In this document: one piece after another, positions 48,421 through 60,925 of the stretch | Numbering within the stretch: the first letter of the stretch is position 1 | Layout of the letters: each line of letters starts with the position of its first letter | DNA from: Eutreptiella sp. 'Long Island Sound 2002' | Lineage: Eukaryota; Euglenozoa; Euglenophyceae; Eutreptiales; Eutreptiaceae | DNA length: 64,000 nt | Reading direction: 5' to 3' | Assembly: GCA_964036045.1 (NCBI GenBank) | Contig: CAXIWF010000662.1 | Location: forward strand, 100,582-164,581 | Notes under the pieces: model-generated | Databases searched by the model: none | What the model was told of the DNA's origin: nothing | What the model saw: the letters and a program-made list of their open reading frames with translations, nothing else | Made by a program: the position numbers and the translations under genes

Positions 48421-51400
48421 TTTCTGAGAATTTTCCGAGAATTTTCCGAGAATTTTCCGAGAATTTTCCGAGAATTTTCTGAGAATTTTCTGAGAATTTT
48501 CCGAGAATTTTCCGAGAATTTTCCGAGAATTTTCCGAGAATTTTCCGAGAATTTTCCGAGAATTTTCCGAGAATTTTCTGAGAATTTTCCGAGAATTTTC
48601 CGAGAATTTTCCGAGAATTTTCCGAGAATTTTCCGAGAATTTTCCGAGAATTTTCCGAGAATTTTCCGAGAATTTTCCGAGAATTTTCCGAGAATTTTCC
48701 GAGAATTTTCTGGGAATTTTCCGAGAATTTTCTGAGAATTTTCCGAGAATTTTCCGAGAATTTTCCGAGAATTTTCCGAGAATTTTCCGAGAATTTTCCG
48801 AGAATTTTCCGAGAATTTTCTGAGAATTTTCCGAGAATTTTCCGAGAATTTTCCGAGAATTTCCCGAGAATTTTCCGGGAATTTTCCGAGAATTTTCCGA
48901 GAATTTTCCGAGAATTTTCTGGGAATTTTCCGAGAATTTTCCGAGAATTTTCCGAGAATTTTCCGAGAATTTTCCGAGAATTTTCTGGGAATTTTCCGAG
49001 AATTTTCTGAGAATTTTCCGAGAATTTTCCGAGAATTTTCCGAGAATTTTCCGAGAATTTTCCGAGAATTTTCCGAGAATTTTCCGAGAATTTTCTGAGC
49101 ATTTTCCGAGAATTTTCCGAGAATTTTCCGAGAATTTTCCGAGAATTTTCCGAGAATTTTCCGTCAATTTTCCGAGAATTTTCCGAGAATTTTCTAGGAT
49201 TTTTCCGAGAATTTTCTGAGAATTTTCCGAGAATTTTCCGACGATTTTCTGAGAATTTTCCGAGAAGGTTTCGAGAATTTTCCGAGAATTTTCCGAGAAT
49301 TTTCCGAGAATTTTCCGAGAATTTTCCGAGAATTTTCCGAGAATTTTCCGAGAATTTTCCGAGAATTTTCCGAGAATTTTCCGAGAATTTTCTGGGAATT
49401 TTCCGAGAATTTTCTGAGAATTTTCCGAGAATTTTCCGAGAATTTTCCGAGAATTTTCTGAGAATTTTCCGAGAATTTTCCGAGAATTTTCCGAGAATTT
49501 TCCGAGAATTTTCCGAGAATTTTCCGAGAATTTTCCGAGAATTTTTCCGAGAATTTTCCGAGAATTTTCCGAGAATTTTCCGAGAATTTTCCGAGAATTT
49601 TCTGAGAATTTTCCGAGAATTTTCCGAGAATTTTCCGAGAATTTTCTGAGAATTTTCCGAGAATTTTCCGAGAATTTTCCGAGAATTTTCCGAGAATTTT
49701 CCGAGAATTTTCCGAGAATTTTCCGAGAATTTTCCGAGAATTTTCCGAGAATTTTCTGGGAATTTTCCGAGAATTTTCTGAGAATTTTCCGAGAATTTTC
49801 CGAGAATTTTCCGAGAATTTTCCGAGAATTTTCCGAGAATTTTCCGAGAATTTTCCGAGAATTTTCTGAGAATTTTCCGAGAATTTTCCGAGAATTTTCC
49901 GAGAATTTCCCGAGAATTTTCCGAGAATTTTCCGAGAATTTTCCGAGAATTTTCCGAGAATTTTCTGGGAATTTTCCGAGAATTTTCCGAGAATTTTCCG
50001 AGAATTTTCCGAGAATTTTCCGAGAATTTTCTGGGAATTTTCCGAGAATTTTCTGAGAATTTTCCGAGAATTTTCTGAGAATTTTCCGAGAATTTTCCGA
50101 GAATTTTCCGAGAATTTTCCGAGAATTTTCCGAGAATTTTCCGTCAATTTTCCGAGAATTTTCCGAGAATTTTCCAGGATTTTTCCGAGAATTTTCTGAG
50201 AATTTTCCGAGAATTTTCCGACGATTTTCTGAGAATTTTCCGAGAAGGTTTCGAGAATTTTCCGAGAATTTTCCTAGAATTTTCCGAGAATTTTCCGAGA
50301 ATTTTCCGAGAATTTTCCGAGAATTTTCCGAGAATTTTCCGAGAATTTTCCGAGAATTTTCTGGGAATTTTCCGAGAATTTTCTGAGAATTTTCCGAGAA
50401 TTTTCCGAGAATTTTCCGAGAATTTTCTGAGAATTTTCGGAGAATTTTCCGAGAATTTTCCGAGAATTTTCCGAGAATTTTCCGAGAATTTTCCGAGAAT
50501 TTTCCGAGAATTTTCCGAGAATTTTCCGAGAATTTTCCGAGAATTTTCCGAGAATTTTCTGGGAATTTTCCGAGAATTTTCTGAGAATTTTCCGAGAATT
50601 TTCCGAGAATTTTCCGAGAATTTTCTGAGAATTTTCCGAGAATTTTCCGAGAATTTTCTGAGAATTTTCCGAGAATTTTCCGAGAATTTTCCGAGAATTT
50701 TCCGAGAATTTTCCCAGAATTTTCCGAGAATTTTCCGAGAATTTTCTGGGAATTTTCCGAGAATTTTCTGAGAATTTTCCGAGTAATTTCCGAGAATTTT
50801 CCGAGAATTTTCTGAGAATTTTCCGAGAATTTTCCGAGAATTTTCCGAGAATTTTCCGAGAATTTTCCGAGAATTTTCCGAGAATTTTCCGAGAATTTTC
50901 CGAGAATTTTCCGAGAATTTTCCGAGAATTTTCCGAGAATTTTCCGAGAATTTTCCGAGAGTTTTCTGGGAATTTTCCGAGAATTTTCTGAGAATTTTCC
51001 GAGAATTTTCCGAGAATTTGCCGAGAATTTTCCGAGAATTTTCCGAGAATTTTCCGAGAATTTTCCGAGAATTTTCCGAGAATTTTCTGAGAATTTTCTG
51101 AGAATTTTCCGAGAATTTTCCGAGAATTTTCCGAGAATTTTCCGAGAATTTTCCGAGAATTTTCCGAGAATTTTCCGAGAATTTTCTGAGAATTTTCCGA
51201 GAATTTTCCGAGAATTTTCCGAGAATTTTTCCGAGAATTTTCCGAGAATTTTCCGAGAATTTTCCGAGAATTTTCCGAGAATTTTCTGGGAATTTTCCGA
51301 GAATTTTCCGAGAATTTTCCGAGAATTTTCCGAGAATTTTCCGAGAATTTTCTGGGAATTTTCCGAGAATTTTCTGAGAATTTTCCGAGAATTTTCCGAG

Positions 51401-51935
51401 AATTTTCCGAGAATTTATCGAGAATTTTCCGAGAATTTTCCGAGAATTTTCTGGGAATTTTCCGAGAATTTTCTGAGAATTTTCCGAGAATTTTCTGAGA
51501 ATTTTCCGAGAATTTTCCGAGAATTTTCCGAGAATTTTCCGAGAATTTTCCGAGAATTTTCCGTCAATTTTCCGAGAATTTTCCGAGAATTTTCCAGGAT
51601 TTTTCCGAGAATTTTCTGAGAATTTTCCGAGAATTTTCCGACGATTTTCTGAGAATTTTCCGAGAAGGTTTCGAGAATTTTCCGAGAATTTTCCATGAAT
51701 TTTCCGAGAATTTTCCGAGAATTTTCCGAGAATTTTCCGAGAATTTTCCGAGAATTTTCCGAGAATTTTCCGAGAATTTTCTGGGAATTTTCCGAGAATT
51801 TTCTGAGAATTTTCCGAGAATTTTCCGAGAATTTTCCGAGAATTTTCTGAGAATTTTCCGAGAATTTTCCGAGAATTTTCCGAGAATTTTCCGAGAATTT
51901 TCCGAGAATTTTCCGAGAATTTTCCGAGAATTTTC
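47243..51935 (+). repeat. Segment S6' (copy B), 4692 bp
   Basis: Counterpart of S6, about 300 bp shorter. Landmarks: TCAA 47420, irregular stretch to 48420, CCCGAG and CCGGG near 48861-48876, GAGCATTTT 49099, TCAA 49163, TAGGATTTTTCC 49195, AGGTTTCG 49266, a five-T monomer 49543, CCCGAG 49908, TCAA 50143, AGGTTTCG 50246, a CCTAG monomer 50274, CGGAG 50437, CCCAG 50713, GAGTAATTTCC 50774, GAGAGTTTT 50957, TTTGCCGAG 51018, five-T monomer 51229, TTTATCGAG 51416, TCAA 51563, AGGTTTCG 51666, CCATG 51692. The GAGC-TCAA-TAGG set is present once, against twice in S6. The right-type module at 50774-51416 matches the one at 24403 with an offset of 26371 bp. Confidence 0.82.
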
Positions 51936-53816
51936 CGTTAATTTTCCGAGAATTTTCCGAGAATTTTCCGAGAATTTTCTGGGAATTTTCCGAGAATTTT
52001 CTGAGAATTTTCCGAGAATTTTCCGAGAATTTTCCGAGAATTTTCCGAGAATTTTCCGAGAATTTTCCGAGAATTTTCCGAGAATTTTCCGAGAATTTTC
52101 TGAGAATTTTCCGTCAATTTTCCGAGAATTTTCCGAGAATTTTCCGAGAATTTTCCGAGAATTTTCTGGGAATTTTCCGAGAATTTTCTGAGAATTTTCC
52201 GAGAATTTTCCGAGAATTTTCCGAGAATTTTCCGAGAATTTTCCGAGAATTTTCCGAGAATTTTCCGAGAATTTTCCGAGAATTTTCTGAGAATTTTCTG
52301 AGAATTTTCCGAGAATTTTCCGAGAATTTTGCGACAATTTTCCGAGAATTTTGCGAGAATTTTCCGAGAATTTTCCGAGAATTTTCCGAGAATTTTCTGA
52401 GAATTTTCCGAGAATTTTCCGAGAATTTTCCGAGAATTTTCCGAGAATTTTCCGAGAATTTTCCGAGAATTTTCCGAGAATTTTCCGAGAATTTTCTGGG
52501 AATTTTCCGAGAATTTTCCGAGAATTTTCCGAGAATTTTCCGAGAATTTTCCGACAATTTTCTGGGAATTTTCCGAGAATCTTCTGAGAATTTTCCGAGA
52601 ATTTTCCGAGAATTTTCCGAGAATTTTCCGAGAATTTTCCGAGAATTTTCCGAGAATTTTCCGAGAATTTTCCGAGAATTTTCCGAGAATTTTCCGAGAA
52701 TTTTCCGAGAATTTTCCGAGAATTTTCCGAGAATTTTCTGGGAATTTTCTGAGAATTTTCCGAGAATTTTCCGAGAATTTTCCGAGAATTTTCCGAGAAT
52801 TTTCCGAGAATTTTCCGAGAATTTTCCGAGAATTTTCCGAGAAGTTTCTGAGAATTTTCCGAGAATTTTCCGAGAATTTTCCGAGAATTTTCTGGGAATT
52901 TTCCGAGAATTTTCTGAGAATTTTCCGAGAATTTTCTGAGAATTTTCCGAGAATTTTCCGAGAATTTTCTGAGAATTTTCCGAGAATTTTCCGAGAATTT
53001 TCCGAGAATTTTCCGAGAATTTTCCGAGTTTTTTCCGAGAATTTTCCGAGAATTTTCCGAGAATTTTCCGAGAATTTTCCGAGAATTTTCCGAGAATTTT
53101 CTGAGAATTTTCCGAGAATTTTCCGACGATTTTCTGAGAATTTTCCGAGAAGGTTCCGAGAATTTTCCGACAATTTTCCGAGAATTTTCCGAGAATTTTC
53201 CGAGAATTTTCCGAGAATTTTCCGAGAATTTTCCGAGAATTTTCCGAGAATTTTCCGAGAATTTTCTGGGAATTTTCCGAGAATTTTCTGAGAATTTTCC
53301 GAGAATTTTCCGAGAATTTTCCGAGAATTTTCTGAGAATTTTCCGAGATATTTCCGAGAATTTTCTGAGAATTTTACGAGAATTTTCCGAGAATTTTCCG
53401 AGAATTTTCCGAGAATTTTCCGAGAATTTTCCGAGAATTTTCCGAGAATTTTCTGGGAATTTTCCGAGAATTTTCTGAGAATTTTCCGAGAATTTTCCGA
53501 GAATTTTCCGAGAATTTTCCGAGAATTTTCCGAGAATTTTCCGAGAATTTGCCGAGAAGTTTCTGAGAATTTTCCGAGAATTTTCCGAGAATTTTCCGAG
53601 AATTTTCAGGGAATTTTCCGAGAATTTTCTGAGAATTTTCCGAGAATTTTCTGAGAATTTTCCGAGAATTTTCCGAGAATTTTCTGAGAATTTTCCGAGA
53701 ATTTTCCGAGAATTTTCCGAGAATTTTCCGAGAATTTTCCGAGAATTTTCCGAGAATTTTCCGAGAATTTTCCGAGAATTTTCCGAGAATTTTCTGGGAA
53801 TTTTCCGAGAATTTTC
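51935..53816 (+). repeat. Segment S7' (copy B), 1881 bp = 171 monomers
   Basis: Counterpart of S7, one monomer longer. Landmarks: TCAA 52112, GCGACAATT 52330, GCG 52351, ACAA 52552, AATC 52580, AAG 52843, GTTTTTT 53027, ACGA 53125, AGGTTCC 53155, ACAA 53168, GATATT 53347, TTTTACGAG 53374, TTTGCCGAGAAG 53551, CAGGGAATT 53606. The CCCGAG landmark seen at 27346 in S7 is absent here, and the CCGGG of S7 (26625) is also absent. Confidence 0.8.
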
Positions 53817-56599
53817 CGTTAATTTTCCGAGAATTTTCCGAGAATTTTCCGAGAATTTTCTGGGAATTTTCCGAGAATTTTCTGAGAATTTTCCGAGAAT
53901 TTTCCGAGAATTTTCCGAGAATTTTCCGAGAATTTTCCGAGAATTTTCCGAGAATTTTCCGAGAATTTTCCGAGAATTTTCTGAGAATTTTCCGTCAATT
54001 TTCCGAGAATTTTCCGAGAATTTTCCGAGAATTTTCCGAGAATTTTCTGGGAATTTTCCGAGAATTTTCTGAGAATTTTCCGAGAATTTTCCGAGAATTT
54101 TCCGAGAATTTTCCGAGAATTTTCCGAGAATTTTCCGAGAATTTTCCGAGAATTTTCCGAGAATTTTCCGAGAATTTTCTGAGAATTTTCCGAGAATTTT
54201 CCGAGAATTTTGCGAGAATTTTCCGAGAATTTTCCGAGAATTTTCCGAGAATTTTCCGAGAATTTTCCGAGAATTTTCTGAGAATTTTCCGAGAATTTTC
54301 CGAGAATTTTCCGAGAATTTTCCGAGAATTTTCCGAGAATTTTCCGAGAATTTTCCGAGAATTTTCCGAGAATTTTCTGGGAATTTTCCGAGAATTTTCC
54401 GAGAATTTTCCGAGAATTTTCCGAGAATTTTCCGACAATTTTCTGGGAATTTTCCGAGAATCTTCTGAGAATTTTCCGAGAATTTTCCGAGAATTTTCCG
54501 AGAATTTTCCGAGAATTTTCCGAGAATTTTCCGAGAATTTTCCGAGAATTTTCCGAGAATTTTCCGAGAATTTTCCGAGAATTTTCCGAGAATTTTCCGA
54601 GAATTTTCCGAGAATTTTCCGAGAATTTTCTGGGAATTTTCTGAGAATTTTCCGAGAATTTTCCGAGAATTTTCCGAGAATTTTCCGAGAATTTTCCGAG
54701 AATTTTCCGAGAATTTTCCGAGAATTTTCCGAGAAGTTTCTGAGAATTTTCCGAGAATTTTCCGAGAATTTTCCGAGAATTTTCTGGGAATTTTCCGAGA
54801 ATTTTCTGAGAATTTTCCGAGAATTTTCTGAGAATTTTCCGAGAATTTTCCGAGAATTTTCTGAGAATTTTCCGAGAATTTTCCGAGAATTTTCCGAGAA
54901 TTTTCCGAGTTTTTTCCGAGAATTTTCCGAGAATTTTCCGAGAATTTTCCGAGAATTTTCCGAGAATTTTCCGACGATTTTCTGAGAATTTTCCGAGAAG
55001 GTTCCGAGAATTTTCCGACAATTTTCCGAGAATTTTCCGAGAATTTTCCGAGAATTTTCCGAGAATTTTCCGAGAATTTTCCGAGAATTTTCCGAGAATT
55101 TTCCGAGAATTTTCTGGGAATTTTCCGAGAATTTTCTGAGAATTTTCCGAGAATTTTCCGAGAATTTTCCGAGAATTTTCTGAGAATTTTCCGAGATATT
55201 TCCGAGAATTTTCTGAGAATTTTCCGAGAATTTTCCGAGAATTTTCCGAGAATTTTCCGAGAATTTTCCGAGAATTTTCCGAGAATTTTCCGAGAATTTT
55301 CTGGGAATTTTCCGAGAATTTTCTGAGAATTTTCCGAGAATTTTCCGAGAATTTTCCGAGAATTTTCCGAGAATTTTCCGAGAATTTTCCGAGAATTTTC
55401 CGAGAAGTTTCTGAGAATTTTCCGAGAATTTTCCGAGAATTTTCCGAGAATTTTCTGGGAATTTTCCGAGAATTTTCTGAGAATTTTCCGAGAATTTTCT
55501 GAGAATTTTCCGAGAATTTTCCGAGAATTTTCTGAGAATTTTCCGAGAATTTTCCGAGAATTTTCCGAGAATTTTCCGAGAATTTTCCGAGAATTTTCCG
55601 AGAATTTTCCGAGAATTTTCCGAGAATTTTCCGAGAATTTTCCGAGAATTTTCCGAGAATTTTCCGAGAATTTTCTGAGAATTTTCCGAGAATTTTCCGA
55701 CGATTTTCTGAGAATTTTCCGAGAAGGTTCCGAGAATTTTCCGACAATTTTCCGAGAATTTTCCGAGAATTTTCCGAGAATTTTCCGAGAATTTTCCGAG
55801 AATTTTCTGGGAATTTTCCGAGAATTTTCTGAGAATTTTCCGAGAATTTTCCGAGAATTTTCCGAGAATTTTCTGAGAATTTTCCGAGATATTTCCGAGA
55901 ATTTTCTGAGAATTTTCCGAGAATTTTCCGAGAATTTTCCGAGAATTTTCCGAGAATTTTCCGAGAATTTTCCGAGAATTTTCCGAGAATTTTCCGAGAA
56001 TTTTCCGAGAATTTTTTGGGAATTTTCCGAGAATTTTCTGAGAATTTTCCAAGAATTTTCCGAGAATTTTCCGAGAATTTTCCGAGAATTTTCTGAGAAT
56101 TTTCTGAGAATTTTCCGAGAATTTTCCGAGAATTTTCCGAGAATTTTCCGAGAATTTTCCGAGAATTTTCCGAGAATTTTCTGAGAATTTTCCGAGAATT
56201 TTCCGAGAATTTTTCGAGAATTTTCTGAGAATTTTCCGAGAATTTTCCGAGAATTTTCCGAGAATTTTCCGAGAATTTTCCGAGAATTTTCCGAGAATTT
56301 TCCGAGAATTTTCCGAGAATTTTCCGAGAATTTTCCGAGAATTTTCCGAGAATTTTCCGAGAATTTTCCGAGAATTTTCCGAGAATTTTCTGGGAATTTT
56401 CCGAGAATTTTCTGAGAATTTTCCGAGAATTTTCCGAGAATTTTCCGAGAATTTTCCGAGAATTTTCCGAGAATTTTCCGAGAATTTTCTGAGAATTTTC
56501 CGAGAATTTCCCGAGAATTTTCCGAGAATTTTCCGAGAATTTTCCGAGAATTTTCCGAGAATTTTCCGAGAATTTTCTGGGAATTTTCCGAGAATTTTC
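53816..56599 (+). repeat. Segment S8' (copy B), 2783 bp = 253 monomers
   Basis: Counterpart of S8, two monomers longer. Landmarks: TCAA 53993, GCG 54210, ACAA 54434, AATC 54461, AAG 54735, GTTTTTT 54906, ACGA 54973, AGGTTCC 54998, ACAA 55017, GATATT 55196, AAG 55405, ACGA 55699, AGGTTCC 55731, ACAA 55743, GATATT 55870, TTTTTTGGG 56014, CCAAG 56049, TTTTTCGAG 56212, CCCGAG 56509, TTAA 56599. The CGGAG of S8 (28955) and the GATAATTTT (29376) are not shared, so those arose in copy A after the duplication, or were lost here. Confidence 0.82.
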
Positions 56600-59500
56600 C
56601 GTTAATTTTCCGAGAATTTTCCGAGAATTTTCCGAGAATTTTCTGGGAATTTTCTGAGAATTTTCTGAGAATTTTCCGAGAATTTTCCGAGAATTTTCCG
56701 AGAATTTTCCGAGAATTTTCCGAGAATTTTCCGAGAATTTTCCGAGAATTTTCCGAGAATTTTCTGAGAATTTTCCGTCAATTTTCCGAGAATTTTCCGA
56801 GAATTTTCCGAGAATTTTCCGAGAATTTTCTGGGAATTTTCCGAGAATTTTCTGAGAATTTTCCGAGAATTTTCCGAGAATTTTCCGAGAATTTTCCGAG
56901 AATTTTCCGAGAATTTTCCGAGAATTTTCCGAGAATTTTCCGAGAATTTTCTGAGAATTTTCTGAGAATTTTCCGAGAATTTTCCGAGAATTTTGCGAGA
57001 ATTTTCCGAGAATTTTCCGAGAATTTTCCGAGAATTTTCCGAGAATTTTCCGAGAATTTTCTGAGAATTTTCCGAGAATTTTCCGAGAATTTTCCGAGAA
57101 TTTTCCGAGAATTCTCCGAGAATTTTCCGAGAATTTTCCGAGAATTTTCCGAGAATTTTCTGGGAATTTTCCGAGAATTTTCCGAGAATTTTCCGAGAAT
57201 TTTCCGAGAATTTTCCGACAATTTTCTGGGAATTTTCCGAGAATTTTCTGAGAATTTTCCGAGAATTTTCCGAGAATTTTCCGAGAATTTTCCGAGAATT
57301 TTCCGAGAATTTTCCGAGAATTTTCCGAGAATTTTCCGAGAATTTTCCGAGAATTTTCCGAGAATTTTCCGAGAATTTTCCGAGAATTTTCCGAGAATTT
57401 TCCGAGAATTTTCCGAGAATTTTCTGGGAATTTTCCGAGAATTTTCTGAGAATTTTCCGAGAATTTTCCGAGAATTTTCCGAGAATTTTCCGAGAATTTT
57501 CCGAGAATTTTCCGAGAATTTTCCGAGAATTTTCTGAGAATTTTCCGAGAATTTTCCGAGAATTTTCCGAGAATTTTCCGAGAATTTTCTGGGAATTTTC
57601 CGAGAATTTTCTGAGAATTTTCCGAGAATTTTCCGAGAATTTTCCGAGAATTTTCTGAGAATTTTCCGAGAATTTTCCGAGAATTTTCCGAGAATTTTCC
57701 GAGAATTTTCCGAGAATTTTCCGAGAATTTTCCGAGAATTTTCCGAGAATTTTCCGAGAATTTTCCGAGAATTTTCTGGGAATTTTCCGAGAATTTTCTG
57801 AGAATTTTCCGAGAATTTTCCGAGAATTTTCCGAGAATTTTCCGAGAATTTTCTGAGAATTTTCTGAGAATTTTCCGAGAATTTTCCGAGAATTTTCCGA
57901 GAATTTTCCGAGAATTTTCCGAGAATTTTCCGAGAATTTTCCGAGAATTTTCTGAGAATTTTCCGAGAATTTTCCGAGAATTTTCCGAGAATTTTCCGAG
58001 AATTTTCCGAGAATTTTCCGAGAATTTTCCGAGAATTTTCCGAGAATTTTCCGAGAATTTTCCGAGAATTTTCCGAGAATTTTCTGGGAATTTTCCGAGA
58101 ATTTTCTGAGAATTTTCCGAGAATTTTCCGAGAATTTTCCGAGAATTTTCCGAGAATTTTCCGAGAATTTTCCGAGAATTTTCCGAGAATTTTCTGAGAA
58201 TTTTCCGAGAATTTTCCGAGAATTTTCCGAGAATTTCCCGAGAATTTTCCGGGAATTTTCCGAGAATTTTCCGAGAATTTTCCGAGAATTTTCTGGGAAT
58301 TTTCCGAGAATTTTCCGAGAATTTTCCGAGAATTTTCCGAGAATTTTCCGAGAATTTTCTGGGAATTTTCCGAGAATTTTCTGAGAATTTTCCGAGAATT
58401 TTCCGAGAATTTTCCGAGAATTTTCCGAGAATTTTCCGAGAATTTTCCGAGAATTTTCCGAGAATTTTCTGAGCATTTTCCGAGAATTTTCCGAGAATTT
58501 TCCGAGAATTTTCCGAGAATTTTCCGAGAATTTTCCGTCAATTTTCCGAGAATTTTCCGAGAATTTTCTAGGATTTTTCCGAGAATTTTCTGAGAATTTT
58601 CCGAGAATTTTCCGACGATTTTCTGAGAATTTTCCGAGAAGGTTTCGAGAATTTTCCGAGAATTTTCCGAGAATTTTCCGAGAATTTTCCGAGAATTTTC
58701 CGAGAATTTTCCGAGAATTTTCCGAGAATTTTCCGAGAATTTTCCGAGAATTTTCTGGGAATTTTCCGAGAATTTTCTGAGAATTTTCCGAGAATTTTCC
58801 GAGAATTTTCCGAGAATTTTCTGAGAATTTTCCGAGAATTTTCCGAGAATTTTCCGAGAATTTTCCGAGAATTTTCCGAGAATTTTCCGAGAATTTTCCG
58901 AGAATTTTCCGAGAATTTTCCGAGAATTTTCCGAGAATTTTCCGAGAATTTTCCGAGAATTTTCCGAGAATTTTCCGAGAATTTTCCGAGAATTTTCCGA
59001 GAATTTTCCGAGAATTTTCTGAGAATTTTCCGAGAATTTTCCGAGAATTTTCCGAGAATTTTCCGAGAATTTTCCGAGAATTTTCCGAGAATTTTCCGAG
59101 AATTTTCCGAGAATTTTCCGAGAATTTTCTGGGAATTTTCCGAGAATTTTCTGAGAATTTTCCGAGAATTTTCCGAGAATTTTCCGAGAATTTTCCGAGA
59201 ATTTTCCGAGAATTTTCCGAGAATTTTCCGAGAATTTTCTGAGAATTTTCCGAGAATTTTCCGAGAATTTTCCGAGAATTTCCCGAGAATTTTCCGAGAA
59301 TTTTCCGAGAATTTTCCGAGAATTTTCCGAGAATTTTCTGGGAATTTTCCGAGAATTTTCCGAGAATTTTCCGAGAATTTTCCGAGAATTTTCCGAGAAT
59401 TTTCTGGGAATTTTCCGAGAATTTTCTGAGAATTTTCCGAGAATTTTCTGAGAATTTTCCGAGAATTTTCCGAGAATTTTCCGAGAATTTTCCGAGAATT

Positions 59501-60925
59501 TTCCGAGAATTTTCCGTCAATTTTCCGAGAATTTTCCGAGAATTTTCCAGGATTTTTCCGAGAATTTTCTGAGAATTTTCCGAGAATTTTCCGACGATTT
59601 TCTGAGAATTTTCCGAGAAGGTTTCGAGAATTTTCCGAGAATTTTCCGAGAATTTTCCGAGAATTTTCCGAGAATTTTCCGAGAATTTTCCGAGAATTTT
59701 CCGAGAATTTTCCGAGAATTTTCCGAGAATTTTCTGGGAATTTTCCGAGAATTTTCTGAGAATTTTCCGAGAATTTTCCGAGAATTTTCTGAGAATTTTC
59801 CGAGAATTTTCCGAGAATTTTCCGAGAATTTTCCGAGAATTTTCCGAGAATTTTCCGAGAATTTTCCGAGAATTTTCCGAGAATTTTCCGAGAATTTTCC
59901 GAGAATTTTCTGGGAATTTTCCGAGAATTTTCTGAGAATTTTCCGAGAATTTTCCGAGAATTTTCCGAGAATTTTCCGAGAATTTTCCGAGAATTTTCCG
60001 AGAATTTTCTGAGAATTTTCCGAGAATTTTCCGAGAATTTTCCGAGAATTTTCCGAGAATTTTCCCAGAATTTTCCGAGAATTTTCCGAGAATTTTCTGG
60101 GAATTTTCCGAGAATTTTCTGAGAATTTTCCGAGTAATTTCCGAGAATTTTCCGAGAATTTTCTGAGAATTTTCCGAGAATTTTCCGAGAATTTTCCGAG
60201 AATTTTCCGAGAATTTTCCGAGAATTTTCCGAGAATTTTCCGAGAATTTTCCGAGAATTTTCCGAGAATTTTCCGAGAATTTTCCGAGAATTTTCCGAGA
60301 ATTTTCCGAGAATTTTCCGAGAGTTTTCTGGGAATTTTCCGAGAATTTTCTGAGAATTTTCCGAGAATTTTCCGAGAATTTGCCGAGAATTTTCCGAGAA
60401 TTTTCCGAGAATTTTCCGAGAATTTTCCGAGAATTTTCCGAGAATTTTCTGAGAATTTTCTGAGAATTTTCCGAGAATTTTCCGAGAATTTTCCGAGAAT
60501 TTTCCGAGAATTTTCCGAGAATTTTCCGAGAATTTTCCGAGAATTTTCTGAAAATTTTCCGAGAATTTTCCGAGAATTTTCCGAGAATTTTTCCGAGAAT
60601 TTTCCGAGAATTTTCCGAGAATTTTCCGAGAATTTTCCGAGAATTTTCTGGGAATTTTCCGAGAATTTTCCGAGAATTTTCCGAGAATTTTCCGAGAATT
60701 TTCCGAGAATTTTCTGGGAATTTTCCGAGAATTTTCTGAGAATTTTCCGAGAATTTTCCGAGAATTTTCCGAGAATTTATCGAGAATTTTCCGAGAATTT
60801 TCCGAGAATTTTCTGGGAATTTTCCGAGAATTTTCTGAGAATTTTCCGAGAATTTTCTGAGAATTTTCCGAGAATTTTCCGAGAATTTTCCGAGAATTTT
60901 CCGAGAATTTTCCGAGAATTTTCCG
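56599..60925 (+). repeat. Third S6-type segment (S6''), replacing a third giant unit
   Basis: After TTAA 56599 and TCAA 56776 the array does not return to S0 but to an S6-type series: GCG 56994, a GAATTCTCC monomer 57112, ACAA 57216, CCCGAG 58234, CCGGG 58250, GAGCATTTT 58472, TCAA 58537, TAGGATTTTTCC 58568, AGGTTTCG 58641, CCCGAG 59281, TCAA 59517, AGGTTTCG 59619, CCCAG 60064, right-type module 60133-60778, TCAA 60925. Spacing from the S6' landmarks is a steady 9.36-9.37 kb (47420/56776, 49163/58537, 50143/59517, 51563/60925). No TTAA follows, unlike S6 and S6'. Confidence 0.8.

Larger units (their letters stand above)
30438..56830 (+). repeat. Giant higher-order repeat, copy B (about 26.4 kb)
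   Basis: Second head-to-tail copy of the giant unit, with segment order and landmark order as in copy A. It is shorter by about 260 bp, mainly because it has one rather than two copies of the 605-bp block in segment S6. Elsewhere the copies differ mostly by whole monomers: 3951-6745 is 254 monomers in A and 250 in B. Private copy B variants include CGGAG at about 33145, GAGTATT at 33313, GGGATATT at 43950, CTCAG at 39690 and the irregular patch at 44.6-48.4 kb. The right end is set where CGGAG (expected near 56995 by analogy with 30605) is replaced by GCG. Confidence 0.87.

Noticed and set aside
3785-56830. The 26.6-kb duplication as a simple assembly duplicate of one locus
   Set aside because: The copies differ by many private variants and whole-monomer length changes, including the 605-bp block and segment-specific losses, so they are not the same reads placed twice. 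A collapsed or mis-joined array elsewhere in the window cannot be excluded.
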